A stretch of 30,623 nucleotides of DNA, taken from positions 1 through 30,623 of the forward strand of contig CAYYRB010000027.1 of NCBI GenBank assembly GCA_964473995.1. The letters are read 5' to 3'. Below the pieces are notes generated by a model that saw only the letters and a program-made list of their open reading frames with translations, was not told the origin of the DNA and made no database searches. This DNA comes from JAKRSD01 sp964473995 (lineage in GTDB: Bacteria > Bacteroidota > Bacteroidia > CAIKAF01). The translations under genes and the position numbers were made by a program. Of this stretch, positions 15,963 through 23,599 are shown piece after piece. Positions within the stretch are counted from its first letter, which is position 1; the number at the start of each line of letters is the position of its first letter.

Positions 15963-16226
15963 ATGGAAAAAGCAACACTCATTGAACAACTCAAAGGACA
16001 AATCATTGTCCAGCTAAACCTGGAAGGCATGCAGGCCTCCGACATTGATTCGGAGGGACCGCTATTTGGCGACGGGCTTGGTCTGGACAGTATCGATGCA
16101 TTGGAACTGATTGTTCTGTTGGAAAAAGAGTACGGTATCAAAATCGAAGATCCGAAAGAAGGAAAAAAGATTTTTCACAGTGTAAGCTCCCTGGCCGATT
16201 ATATCCTGGCTAATCAAACAAACTAA
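15963..16226 (+). CDS. Acyl carrier protein
   Basis: An 87-residue carrier protein with the four-helix PP-binding fold. The phosphopantetheine attachment serine is S43 in GLGLDSIDALEL, a DSI variant of the usual DSL. The acidic helix ALELIVLLEKEYGIKI follows, as in carriers that dock onto ketosynthases. I start at ATG 15963, 2 nt after the upstream stop; a longer in-frame reading would overlap the upstream gene. The stop TAA is directly followed by the ATG of the active ketosynthase. Its position inside a KS gene set, away from fabF/fabG, suggests a dedicated rather than housekeeping carrier. Confidence 0.93.
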   Translation: MEKATLIEQLKGQIIVQLNLEGMQASDIDSEGPLFGDGLGLDSIDALELIVLLEKEYGIKIEDPKEGKKIFHSVSSLADYILANQTN

Positions 16227-17417
16227 ATGAAGGTATACGTCACGGGTATAGGCGCCGTTTCATGCATCGGAAGTAACGCGGAGGAAATGCTTGCATCCCT
16301 GCGTGCCGAAAAACACGGCATAGGACCCATTACCCGTTTGGATACCATTCACGCAAAATCCATACCCTGCGGAGAGGTAGCCCTTTCGGATGCCGATCTG
16401 TATAGGGATTTGGGCATTTTGCCCGAGAAAAAACACAGCCGTTCATCACTTTTGGCCATGAAAGCGGTCAAAGAAGCCATGAAATCTTCCGGAGGCGACT
16501 TGTCCGAGGCGATAAAAACAGGCTTCATTTCCTCTACCACGGTGGGCGGTATGACCGCAACCGAAAACTTTTATTATGCCTTTGACCGACAACCTGAAAC
16601 ACGGGATTGGATAGACAAACTGGACTGTGGAGACAGTTCCCGCGATGTGGCTGATTATATCGGACATCGTGGATTTATAACCACCATCAGTACGGCCTGT
16701 TCCTCTTCAGCCAATGCCATTATTCTGGGAGCCAACATGATCAAGGCAGGACTTCTGGATCGTGCCATTTGCGGAGGTGCCGACGCACTTTCCAAATTTA
16801 CCATCAACGGATTTAATTCGCTCATGCTCCTGGAGCAGGAACACTGCCGCCCGTTTGATAAAGACAGAAAAGGCCTGAATCTGGGCGAAGGTGCGGGTTT
16901 CGTTGTATTGGAAGGTGAAACAATATTGAAAAAAACGGGCCGCAAGCCCTTGGCCGAATTAGCCGGATACAGCAACGTGAACGATGCCTTTCACCAAACC
17001 GCATCTTCACCCGACGGAGCGGGCGCGCGCACCGCCATGAGCAATGCGCTGAATATGGCCGGCATTTCTCCGTCTCTGGTGAGTTACATCAACGTGCATG
17101 GTACGGGTACTCCCAACAATGATGAAAGCGAAGGCAAAGCCATGATGGCACTCTTCGATTCCGTTCCACCCTTCAGCAGCACCAAATCCTACACGGGGCA
17201 TACGCTGGCCGCGGCCGGAGGAATTGAAGCCGTCATTTCGGTATTGAGCCTTCAAAACGGCGAAATTTATCCAAACCTGAACTATAAAAACCGGATGGAC
17301 GACATGAACTGCGATCCGGTAACCCGGCTGATGACACAACAACAGCTGGAGTATATTTTATCTAATTCCTTTGGATTCGGAGGCAACAATACGTCCCTCC
17401 TGTTCAAAAACGTGTAA
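16227..17417 (+). CDS. Beta-ketoacyl-ACP synthase (FabF/ApeO-like), catalytically intact
   Basis: It condenses an acyl thioester with malonyl-ACP. The 396-residue thiolase-fold enzyme keeps the full Cys-His-His triad: C158 in STACSSSAN, H291 in NVHGTGTPNND and H325 in SYTGHTLAAAGG with K320. The C-terminus shows LSNSFGFGGNNTSLLF, the KS-family close. It follows the ACP gene with no gap and precedes a catalytically dead KS-like gene by 2 nt, so a KS/chain-length-factor heterodimer is likely. It may act in a type II polyene/resorcinol-like or lipid pathway rather than in general fatty-acid synthesis; the product is not readable from sequence. Confidence 0.92.
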   Translation: MKVYVTGIGAVSCIGSNAEEMLASLRAEKHGIGPITRLDTIHAKSIPCGEVALSDADLYRDLGILPEKKHSRSSLLAMKAVKEAMKSSGGDLSEAIKTGFISSTTVGGMTATENFYYAFDRQPETRDWIDKLDCGDSSRDVADYIGHRGFITTISTACSSSANAIILGANMIKAGLLDRAICGGADALSKFTINGFNSLMLLEQEHCRPFDKDRKGLNLGEGAGFVVLEGETILKKTGRKPLAELAGYSNVNDAFHQTASSPDGAGARTAMSNALNMAGISPSLVSYINVHGTGTPNNDESEGKAMMALFDSVPPFSSTKSYTGHTLAAAGGIEAVISVLSLQNGEIYPNLNYKNRMDDMNCDPVTRLMTQQQLEYILSNSFGFGGNNTSLLFKNV

Positions 17418-17419
17418 CC

Positions 17420-18466
17420 ATGTACATCACCGGCTACGGAAATATATCGCCCCAACTTACGCACGACGGAAAATCCTTTTTCGAGCAGCCAGTATCTTTC
17501 CCCGGAAACCGGCTCTTTTGCCAGGAACCGGACTACAAAGAGTTTATCGGGCCCGTGCAAATCAGGCGCATGGGGCGCATCGTGAAAATGGGCATTACAT
17601 CGGCCAAGCTGGCTCTCGCTGGTGCGGGAATTGAAAATCCCGATGCCATCATCGTAGGTACGGGACTCGGTTGTCTGGATGATACCCAGAAATTTCTGCG
17701 CATCATGCTCGACGATGCAGAACAAACCGCAGCGCCGACACCCTTCATTTCCAGCACGCACAACAGTGTGGCGGGATCCATTGCCCTGCAGTTGAAATGC
17801 CTGGGATATAACTATACCTATGTACATCGCGGTTTCTCATTCATGTCCTGCCTGCTCGACGCAAAACTTCAAATGGATCTTTACGGAGCAAATCATGTGT
17901 TGGTGGGCGGAATAGATGAAATGACCGATTCAAAATACCAACACAGGGGGCTCATTCACAAATGGAACACCCGCACGCCAGATACGCTGAGCGCGCCCGA
18001 CTATCCTTCGGAAGGCACTCTTTCCGGAGAGGGAAGTACCTTTTTTGTTCTCTCTGCCCGCAAGCCCGAAAAAAAGGCCGTGCGCATCGGCGCGTTCAGC
18101 CAATGTTACTCCGACTCACCCATTGAAATCGCACAAGCCTTTTCTGATTTTCTCCGCGAAAACGGACTCATGAAAGAACCGTTTCTGTTGCTTACCGGGC
18201 GCTCCGGAGATGTATCGCAGGATGCCTTTTACGACGAAGTGGAGAAGACGGCGGGAAATTTGGCAATAATCGCTTTTTACAAACATCTTTGCGGCTCTTA
18301 TTACACCTCAGACGCCTTCGGACTCTGGACCGCGGCACATATCCTCATTCATCAAAAAGTGCCCGGCATACTCCGTTATCAGGGAACTGAAAACCTGCCG
18401 CAACACGTAGTGGTTTACGACCAGCCCTCTTCGGGCGAACACGTTTTTCAATGGGTTACGGCTTAA
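17420..18466 (+). CDS. Ketosynthase-like protein (chain-length-factor type), no catalytic Cys
   Basis: A 348-residue KS-fold protein, slightly shorter than the active KS before it. N-terminal MYITGYGNISP matches the KS opening strand, and IIVGTGLGCLDDTQKF and FISSTHNSVAGSIALQL match the central region. At the nucleophile elbow the Cys is replaced by Gly138 (VHRGFSFMSCLL), by ungapped comparison with STACSSSANAII of the neighbour. The region matching GHTLAAAGG reads CGSYYTSDAFGLW, so the His is lost too. By analogy with chain length factors it should be the non-catalytic half of a heterodimer with the upstream KS. Its last 16 nt overlap the deacetylase gene. Confidence 0.82.
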   Translation: MYITGYGNISPQLTHDGKSFFEQPVSFPGNRLFCQEPDYKEFIGPVQIRRMGRIVKMGITSAKLALAGAGIENPDAIIVGTGLGCLDDTQKFLRIMLDDAEQTAAPTPFISSTHNSVAGSIALQLKCLGYNYTYVHRGFSFMSCLLDAKLQMDLYGANHVLVGGIDEMTDSKYQHRGLIHKWNTRTPDTLSAPDYPSEGTLSGEGSTFFVLSARKPEKKAVRIGAFSQCYSDSPIEIAQAFSDFLRENGLMKEPFLLLTGRSGDVSQDAFYDEVEKTAGNLAIIAFYKHLCGSYYTSDAFGLWTAAHILIHQKVPGILRYQGTENLPQHVVVYDQPSSGEHVFQWVTA

Positions 18467-19221
18467 AAATTAAACTCATCCTGGCTTTTTCGGTGATTGC
18501 TTCCCTATGGATAATCCAATCGCTGAGCAAAGCAGGGTTTTGTTCCGAATGGTGGATGGCACTGCCTCCCGCCATAGGGCTGATGGTTGTAACCTGGGGA
18601 GTAACGCAGATCCGTTCGCAGTTCTTTGTTCCGGCCACATGCCGATTTACGCCCGAAGGAAAACAAATCATGCTCACCTTCGACGACGGCCCGCACCCCG
18701 AAAGAACTCCTCAAATACTGGACATACTCGAAAAATATGGAGCCAAAGCCATTTTTTTTCTCATCGGAAAACGGGTAGATGCCCATCCCGATATGGCGGC
18801 ACGTGTAGCGGAAAATGGCCATGAAATAGGCTCCCATGCCTATCACCATGGATACACCTTTGATTTTCTGCCCGCATACCGGGTAAAAGAAGAACTGTTA
18901 TTAACTGAAAAAAGCATTAAAAAAGCCACCGGCCGTCAAGTACGTCTGTTCAGGCCTCCTTACGGCATTACCAATCCGAACATAGCCAAAGCTTTGGAAT
19001 CGTTCAATTACCAGGTTTTAGGATGGAATATCCGTTCGCTCGATACCCTGATCCGTGACCCGCAAAAATTGAGCAAACGCGTGCTGAAAAGAATACAACC
19101 GGGGAGCATCATCCTCTTTCACGACCATGGTCCGGCCACGCTTCAGGCATTGGAGCAAGTACTTGACTATTGCCGGGAAAACGGGTACGAAACCATATTG
19201 CCGGATTCGGAATTAACCTGA
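18451..19221 (+). CDS. Membrane-anchored polysaccharide deacetylase (NodB / CE4 family)
   Basis: A metal-dependent N- or O-deacetylase of the carbohydrate esterase 4 family. The 256 residues start with two hydrophobic segments (about 7-25 and 36-52), then the NodB domain: TFDDGP (D78 as general base, D79 as metal ligand), SHAYHH (H129 and H133 metal ligands), RPPYG (168-172), LGWNIRSLDT and ILFHDHG (H224). All metal and catalytic positions are present, so it should be active on the periplasmic side. The start ATG 18451 is 16 nt inside the KS-like gene and the stop is 2 nt before mutS2. Peptidoglycan GlcNAc, a surface glycan or a product of the neighbouring ACP/KS proteins are possible substrates; none can be chosen from sequence. 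Confidence 0.93.
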   Translation: MGYGLKIKLILAFSVIASLWIIQSLSKAGFCSEWWMALPPAIGLMVVTWGVTQIRSQFFVPATCRFTPEGKQIMLTFDDGPHPERTPQILDILEKYGAKAIFFLIGKRVDAHPDMAARVAENGHEIGSHAYHHGYTFDFLPAYRVKEELLLTEKSIKKATGRQVRLFRPPYGITNPNIAKALESFNYQVLGWNIRSLDTLIRDPQKLSKRVLKRIQPGSIILFHDHGPATLQALEQVLDYCRENGYETILPDSELT

Positions 19222-19223
19222 TC

Positions 19224-21302
19224 ATGTACCTCTATCCGCACGATACGCTTGAAAAACTGGAATTTGACGCGGTACGCCGCTCTATGACAGAACTGTGTCG
19301 AAATCCGGCAGCCGCGGCACGTATGCTTTCAACGATGCCGCTTTCAAGCCCGAAAGAAATAGAGACCCATCTGGCCGAAACCTCCGAATACCTGAGTACC
19401 CTGGCCAACAACCTTTCCTTTCCCGATCCGAATTGTGAAGACATCAGCCGGGAATTGGCCCTGCTGAGTGTTCCGGGCAGCGTACTGCAGGAAAAAATGT
19501 TCATGGACATTAAGGCCGTTTCCGATGCCGCAAACCGACTGACCACCTGGCTCAAAGACAAAAAAGAAGCTTACCCTGCCCTATATGCACGGGTGGAAAA
19601 TCTGGAGCCCGATGAATACATTTCCTCCGAAATTGATGCCGTGTTGGACATGCACGGAATCGTCCGTTCGAATGCTTCCCATGAACTGGCATCCATACGC
19701 ACATCACTCACCAAAATGCGCCGGGAACACGACCGTATTTTCAACCAGGCCTTAAACAAATGCCGAAAGGCAGGCATACTGGCAGAAACGGGAGAAACCT
19801 TCATCAACGGCAGACGCGTATTGAGTCTGCTTTCCGAGAATAAACGGGAAATAAAAGGCATCATCCACGGGTATTCCAAAACGGGAAAAGCCACCTTTAT
19901 AGAACCCGGTGAAACCGTGGAAACCGGGAATGAAATCACCCTGTTGGAATCGGAAGAAAAGCGCGAAATACATCGCATTCTGCGGGAACTCACCCATACC
20001 ATCCGCATGCGGAAACCGATTCTTCTCGCTTTTTTTGATTTGCTGGTGCACATGGAATATACCCGTTCCAAAGCCCGATGGGCCTTACAACATGGTGCCG
20101 TGGTTCCCCTCTTCCTGAAAACCGGCGGTATTCGCCTGATGCAGGCCGTACACCCTTTACTCTCGATCAATAACCGAAAAAACGGAAAACCGACGGTTCC
20201 GTTGAATGTCGTATTGGATTCGCGTAAAAGCATACTCATCATCAGCGGGCCCAATGCGGGCGGAAAATCAGTGGCCCTGAAAACCCTTGGCCTTTTGCAG
20301 CTCATGGTGCAAAGCGGCATGCCGGTAACGGCGGATGCCCGGAGCGAGTTCGGCTATTTCCGCAATCTGCTTACCGATATAGGCGACAACCAAAGCATCG
20401 AATACGAGCTGAGTACCTACTCTTCGCGCCTGTTGAAAATGAAACATTTCCTTCAGCGGGCGGGAAAGCAAACCCTGTTTTTGATTGATGAATTCGGCAC
20501 GGGAACCGATCCGGAACTGGGCGGAGCGATGGCCGAGGTCATTTTGGAAGATTTAGCCGCATCCGACTCGTTCGGGGTAATCACCACCCATTACGGCAAC
20601 CTGAAAATAGCCGGCGAAAAACTGGAGAAGGTAGAAAACGCCTGCATGCTTTTTGACGATGAGACCTTGAAACCTCTTTACACGCTGGAAACCGGAAAAC
20701 CGGGAAGCTCCTACACCTTTGTAATCGCCGAAAAAAGTGGACTTCCAAAGCCGCTTATAGCCAGAGCCAAGCAAAAAGTGAGCGGTGAAAAAGTACGATT
20801 GGACGGCCTGCTGAATTCATTGCAACTTACCCGCAACCGCCTGAACGAAGAGATGAAAAAAGCACGTGAAAGTGCTGAAATGGCTGAAAAAGCCAAGGCC
20901 GCATTCGAAGAGAAAAAAGAGCGGATGGACGAAAAATGGCAAAAGCTGAAGGCCAACCGGGACGAAGAACAAAAACTGATAGAGCTGGGCCGCAAAATGA
21001 AAGCCCTGAGCGAAGAGTGGGAGAAAGAAAAAGACAAGAAAAAGGTCATTGCCAAATTTGTAAAACAGGCGGGGCGCGAAAAAGCGAAACAAGCCGGGGA
21101 GCGTGAAAAAAAGCGGAAAGAAAACACGCGTGAAAAAATCATTGCCCGCAAATTGGAGGAGATACATGAAGGCAGCTCCGTGCGGCTAAAAGGGGGAAGA
21201 GAAATCGGAAAAGTGACGACATTAAAAGGTAGCAAAGCAAAGGTGCAGTTTGGTATCATCATGATGGATGTTTCCGTGGAAAATCTGGAAGCCTTATCCT
21301 GA
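19224..21302 (+). CDS. mutS2: MutS2-family ATPase without a Smr domain
   Basis: A MutS-clade ATPase implicated in other bacteria in suppressing recombination or in ribosome rescue. From ATG 19224 the product is 692 residues: clamp/lever region to about 330, ATPase core with Walker A GPNAGGKS (342-349), signature DIGDNQSIEYELSTYS (385-400), Walker B LFLIDEFGTGTDPE (about 418-431) and the TTH loop (about 454-456), then a long highly charged coiled coil (about 520-645) and a KOW-like segment GSSVRLKGGREIGKV. It stops there. Most described MutS2 proteins are near 780 residues and continue into a Smr nuclease domain, which is absent here, with no Smr remnant after the stop. The 2-nt gap after the deacetylase suggests co-transcription. 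Confidence 0.93.
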   Translation: MYLYPHDTLEKLEFDAVRRSMTELCRNPAAAARMLSTMPLSSPKEIETHLAETSEYLSTLANNLSFPDPNCEDISRELALLSVPGSVLQEKMFMDIKAVSDAANRLTTWLKDKKEAYPALYARVENLEPDEYISSEIDAVLDMHGIVRSNASHELASIRTSLTKMRREHDRIFNQALNKCRKAGILAETGETFINGRRVLSLLSENKREIKGIIHGYSKTGKATFIEPGETVETGNEITLLESEEKREIHRILRELTHTIRMRKPILLAFFDLLVHMEYTRSKARWALQHGAVVPLFLKTGGIRLMQAVHPLLSINNRKNGKPTVPLNVVLDSRKSILIISGPNAGGKSVALKTLGLLQLMVQSGMPVTADARSEFGYFRNLLTDIGDNQSIEYELSTYSSRLLKMKHFLQRAGKQTLFLIDEFGTGTDPELGGAMAEVILEDLAASDSFGVITTHYGNLKIAGEKLEKVENACMLFDDETLKPLYTLETGKPGSSYTFVIAEKSGLPKPLIARAKQKVSGEKVRLDGLLNSLQLTRNRLNEEMKKARESAEMAEKAKAAFEEKKERMDEKWQKLKANRDEEQKLIELGRKMKALSEEWEKEKDKKKVIAKFVKQAGREKAKQAGEREKKRKENTREKIIARKLEEIHEGSSVRLKGGREIGKVTTLKGSKAKVQFGIIMMDVSVENLEALS

Positions 21303-21571
21303 AAGGGTTAAACCCATTTTATGCATTAGCCATTTTATGTTGAACGGTTTTTCTATAGCTATGCATTCAAAACTATTTTATAATCTCTTAATTACGACGT
21401 AATAAAAACATCCAAACTGCTTTCACTGCGTTCACCATTTTGGTTTTTTTTAGTCGGGGTTAACCCAACTAATGCAGGTAGTTCGGTGATAATTTCACTT
21501 CCTACTGCATAATTTGGGTTAAAAAGGGTTAAGGAAAACATGGTGCGTCTGCGGCGCCCGTTAATTCAATT
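21303..21571. promoter_or_regulatory. AT-rich gap with repeated GGGTTAA motifs and a hairpin
   Basis: The 269-nt region between mutS2 and the small lipoprotein gene holds two palindromes built from the same core, GGGTTAAACCC (21305-21315) and GGGTTAACCC (21457-21466), plus two direct GGGTTAA copies (21516-21522 and 21526-21532). A separate imperfect inverted repeat pairs ATGCAGGTAG (21472-21481) with CTACTGCAT (21502-21510), enclosing a second small stem GTGA/TCAC (21486-21498). A T-run (21443-21451) is not preceded by a strong stem, so I do not call a terminator. Protein-binding sites or a structured RNA are possible. Confidence 0.45.
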
Positions 21572-21691
21572 ATGAAAACCAGATCAACCATTTTATTCGC
21601 CGCTTTGCTGATGTTCATCCTCAGCAGTTGTTCCACTCCGCGCAAATGCAACGGTCAGATAGGCACACGCGTGCCGATGGGCATCATGTAG
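21572..21691 (+). CDS. Very small lipoprotein (39 residues)
   Basis: A complete reading frame from ATG 21572 to TAG encodes a signal peptide with Lys/Arg at 2-4, a hydrophobic core (about 6-17) and the lipobox LSSC with Cys20. The mature part is only 20 residues, with a second Cys, basic residues and the ending GTRVPMGIM. The signal peptide is too regular to be chance, so I call it a gene despite the length. Function is unknown. Its last 8 nt overlap the 3' end of the convergent DUF4350 gene. Small lipoproteins like this are easily missed by annotation cut-offs. Confidence 0.7.
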   Translation: MKTRSTILFAALLMFILSSCSTPRKCNGQIGTRVPMGIM

Positions 21692-22892
21692 GTTTGGACG
21701 TCTGCTCCCGAAAGCGGTTCAACAGGCGGTTGAATTCCAACAGCTCCTTTTCGGTTACCCGGGAAGCGGAGGAATAATACATACACCGCCGATACAACGT
21801 CTGCAGCAGTTGCTTATCTGCTCCTGACGCAATGGCCAATTCATCGACGGAAGCCGACGAGGCAAAGTCGGGCGAAATGCGGTAACGCCGGCGCACCTGA
21901 TCCGAAAAAAAGCCGATCTGCTTCCTCACGATGTCCGCATGGTCGGCGCGGCTCCGATACAGCGCAGCAACCGAGGTAACAAATTGCAACGTGGTATTGG
22001 CAAAAGGCTCTATCACGGGAATCACCCGTTGCCTTCTTTTGCCTTGAATCAAAATAAACAGAAAGGAAAAAATCAGTACTACGGCGAGTGCATAACGCAA
22101 GGACGGATGGGTAAGAATCACACGCAGCGGAGTGCCCGCCTCCCCTCTGCCCTGTTTGTAAAATTCATCCCACAAAACGGGACCGTTCGGCATTACCGAT
22201 AAACAACGGCTCACATAATCGGCATGTCCGGGCCGGAAGATGTAATAGTTGGTAAACGCCATCGGCACCGCATGGATAAAAATGTGCCCCTTACCCCAAT
22301 TCCGGCTCACGAATATCGGATGCAAACCGTCCGATTTACCCGAGACCCGAAATAGGGATTCATCGTCCATCACCACCTTGAGATCATTATCGCCGGGCTT
22401 CATGGCATACAGCGTGTCCGTACCTGCTACCGACATAAACAGCGTATCCGCGTCATCTGTGAGCAGGGTCAGTTCAAAGGGTAAGGACTCCACGGACACG
22501 CCGAGCGTATCGGCCAAGAGCCCCGAAACGGACCGGGCCGAAATGAAGACATTATGCCCCTTTTCGGTCAGGCTAAGTAAAGACAATGCATCAAAGCGGT
22601 CACAATAAAAATCGGGCTGAATGAAGATGTAATTCACCGGAATGGAATCTGCAGGCGCCACGCTGTTGATTTTCGCTTCCGCTTCCGAGGGCGGAATACG
22701 AAGCTGAACAACGGGATTTCCCGGAAACACATCCTCCAGGCACTCGACGACCGCACGACTTCCGTAAGGAATTTTATCTCTGGCCGAAAGCGTGGTATTC
22801 CAGGAAATGGGCTCCGGTTTCAGAACCAGAATCAACACCAGCAGGCCGAAAAGCAAAACCAACAAAACAGGTATGGTTTTTTCACGCTTCAT
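21684..22892 (-). CDS. DUF4350 domain membrane protein
   Basis: A 402-residue protein with an N-terminal membrane helix (about 7-25), an extracytoplasmic domain of the DUF4350 type (about 40-250; IPYGSRAVVECLEDVFPGNP near the start, NYIFIQPDFYCDRFDALSLL, and the GKGHIFIHAVPMAFTNYY segment), a second helix (about 268-288) and a cytoplasmic tail. DUF4350 proteins occur with DUF4129, SpoIIM-like, RDD, MoxR-ATPase and DUF58 genes in a conserved envelope-related locus of unknown function. It overlaps the upstream DUF4129 gene by 4 nt (ATGA) and is the last gene of this minus-strand operon. Confidence 0.85.
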   Translation of the reverse strand: MKREKTIPVLLVLLFGLLVLILVLKPEPISWNTTLSARDKIPYGSRAVVECLEDVFPGNPVVQLRIPPSEAEAKINSVAPADSIPVNYIFIQPDFYCDRFDALSLLSLTEKGHNVFISARSVSGLLADTLGVSVESLPFELTLLTDDADTLFMSVAGTDTLYAMKPGDNDLKVVMDDESLFRVSGKSDGLHPIFVSRNWGKGHIFIHAVPMAFTNYYIFRPGHADYVSRCLSVMPNGPVLWDEFYKQGRGEAGTPLRVILTHPSLRYALAVVLIFSFLFILIQGKRRQRVIPVIEPFANTTLQFVTSVAALYRSRADHADIVRKQIGFFSDQVRRRYRISPDFASSASVDELAIASGADKQLLQTLYRRCMYYSSASRVTEKELLEFNRLLNRFREQTSKPT

Positions 22893-23599
22893 GCCGTTTT
22901 ATTTAGCGCGCCTATTTTTTCACCGAACGAACGAAAGCGCGAAAAAGTCTCCTCATACAGGGTTTCCGAAGGTTCAAACTCCCCATACCAGATGTATTCA
23001 AACGCGGTACACAGAAAGGCGAAGTCCTGGCGGAGTGAAGGCTTTTTCATTTCAAAAAGGTATTCCGAATTGGTTTTATTTACCTGCCATTCCAACACGC
23101 CGGCATCCGTAAGTTGCTTGAGTGTGCGTAGGTAAAATAACCGAATGGCTTTACGTCTGTTCCCCTCGCGGAGGGCTGCCTCAATTTCATCCGTGAAATT
23201 CAAGGTATGGATGTTTTCATCCAACACCGAATAGTCGGGTTGATGCGTCGTTTTTTTGCGGGAAAAAAGCCGGCTCCAGTTTCCACGAAATACAATGTAC
23301 AAAACGGCGGCAGCCGCCAAAAGCGCCAATATCCAAACCATCACGCTCCAGGTATCTGCATTGGGAATGGGCATATCCCAGTTCAGCAGCTGCAAAATTT
23401 TGCGCAAGATACGCTCCATTAACTTGTTGATCCATTCCCACAATTGGAAGGTTTCTCTTTCCTCGTATCGGTAATCGGCGCTCTGTCTCAGTTTTTCCAA
23501 CCGTTCCTCACGTATGGGCCTATGATCCGCACGTGCGATAAAGAAAAAAGCCATGAAAAAAAGGCAGCAGACAAGCCGATGTAAGGGCGAAAATTTCAT
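22889..23599 (-). CDS. DUF4129 domain protein
   Basis: The 236-residue product has a cleavable signal or anchor (about 6-24, ending ARAD), a periplasmic linker with an amphipathic stretch (RLEKLRQSADYRYEE), one membrane helix (about 86-104, MVWILALLAAAAVLYIV) and a C-terminal cytoplasmic DUF4129 domain with IEAALREGNRRKAIRLFYLR and the EFEPSETLYEETFSRF end. DUF4129 resembles the tail of transglutaminase-like membrane proteins. It overlaps DUF4350 by 4 nt and the next upstream gene by 1 nt (TGATG), so the operon is translationally coupled. Confidence 0.85.
   Translation of the reverse strand: MKFSPLHRLVCCLFFMAFFFIARADHRPIREERLEKLRQSADYRYEERETFQLWEWINKLMERILRKILQLLNWDMPIPNADTWSVMVWILALLAAAAVLYIVFRGNWSRLFSRKKTTHQPDYSVLDENIHTLNFTDEIEAALREGNRRKAIRLFYLRTLKQLTDAGVLEWQVNKTNSEYLFEMKKPSLRQDFAFLCTAFEYIWYGEFEPSETLYEETFSRFRSFGEKIGALNKTA

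Noticed and set aside
20711..21262. 183-codon minus-strand Phe/Ser-rich frame
   Set aside because: It is the complement of the Lys/Glu-rich MutS2 coiled coil (AAA/GAA codons become TTT/TTC), not a membrane protein.
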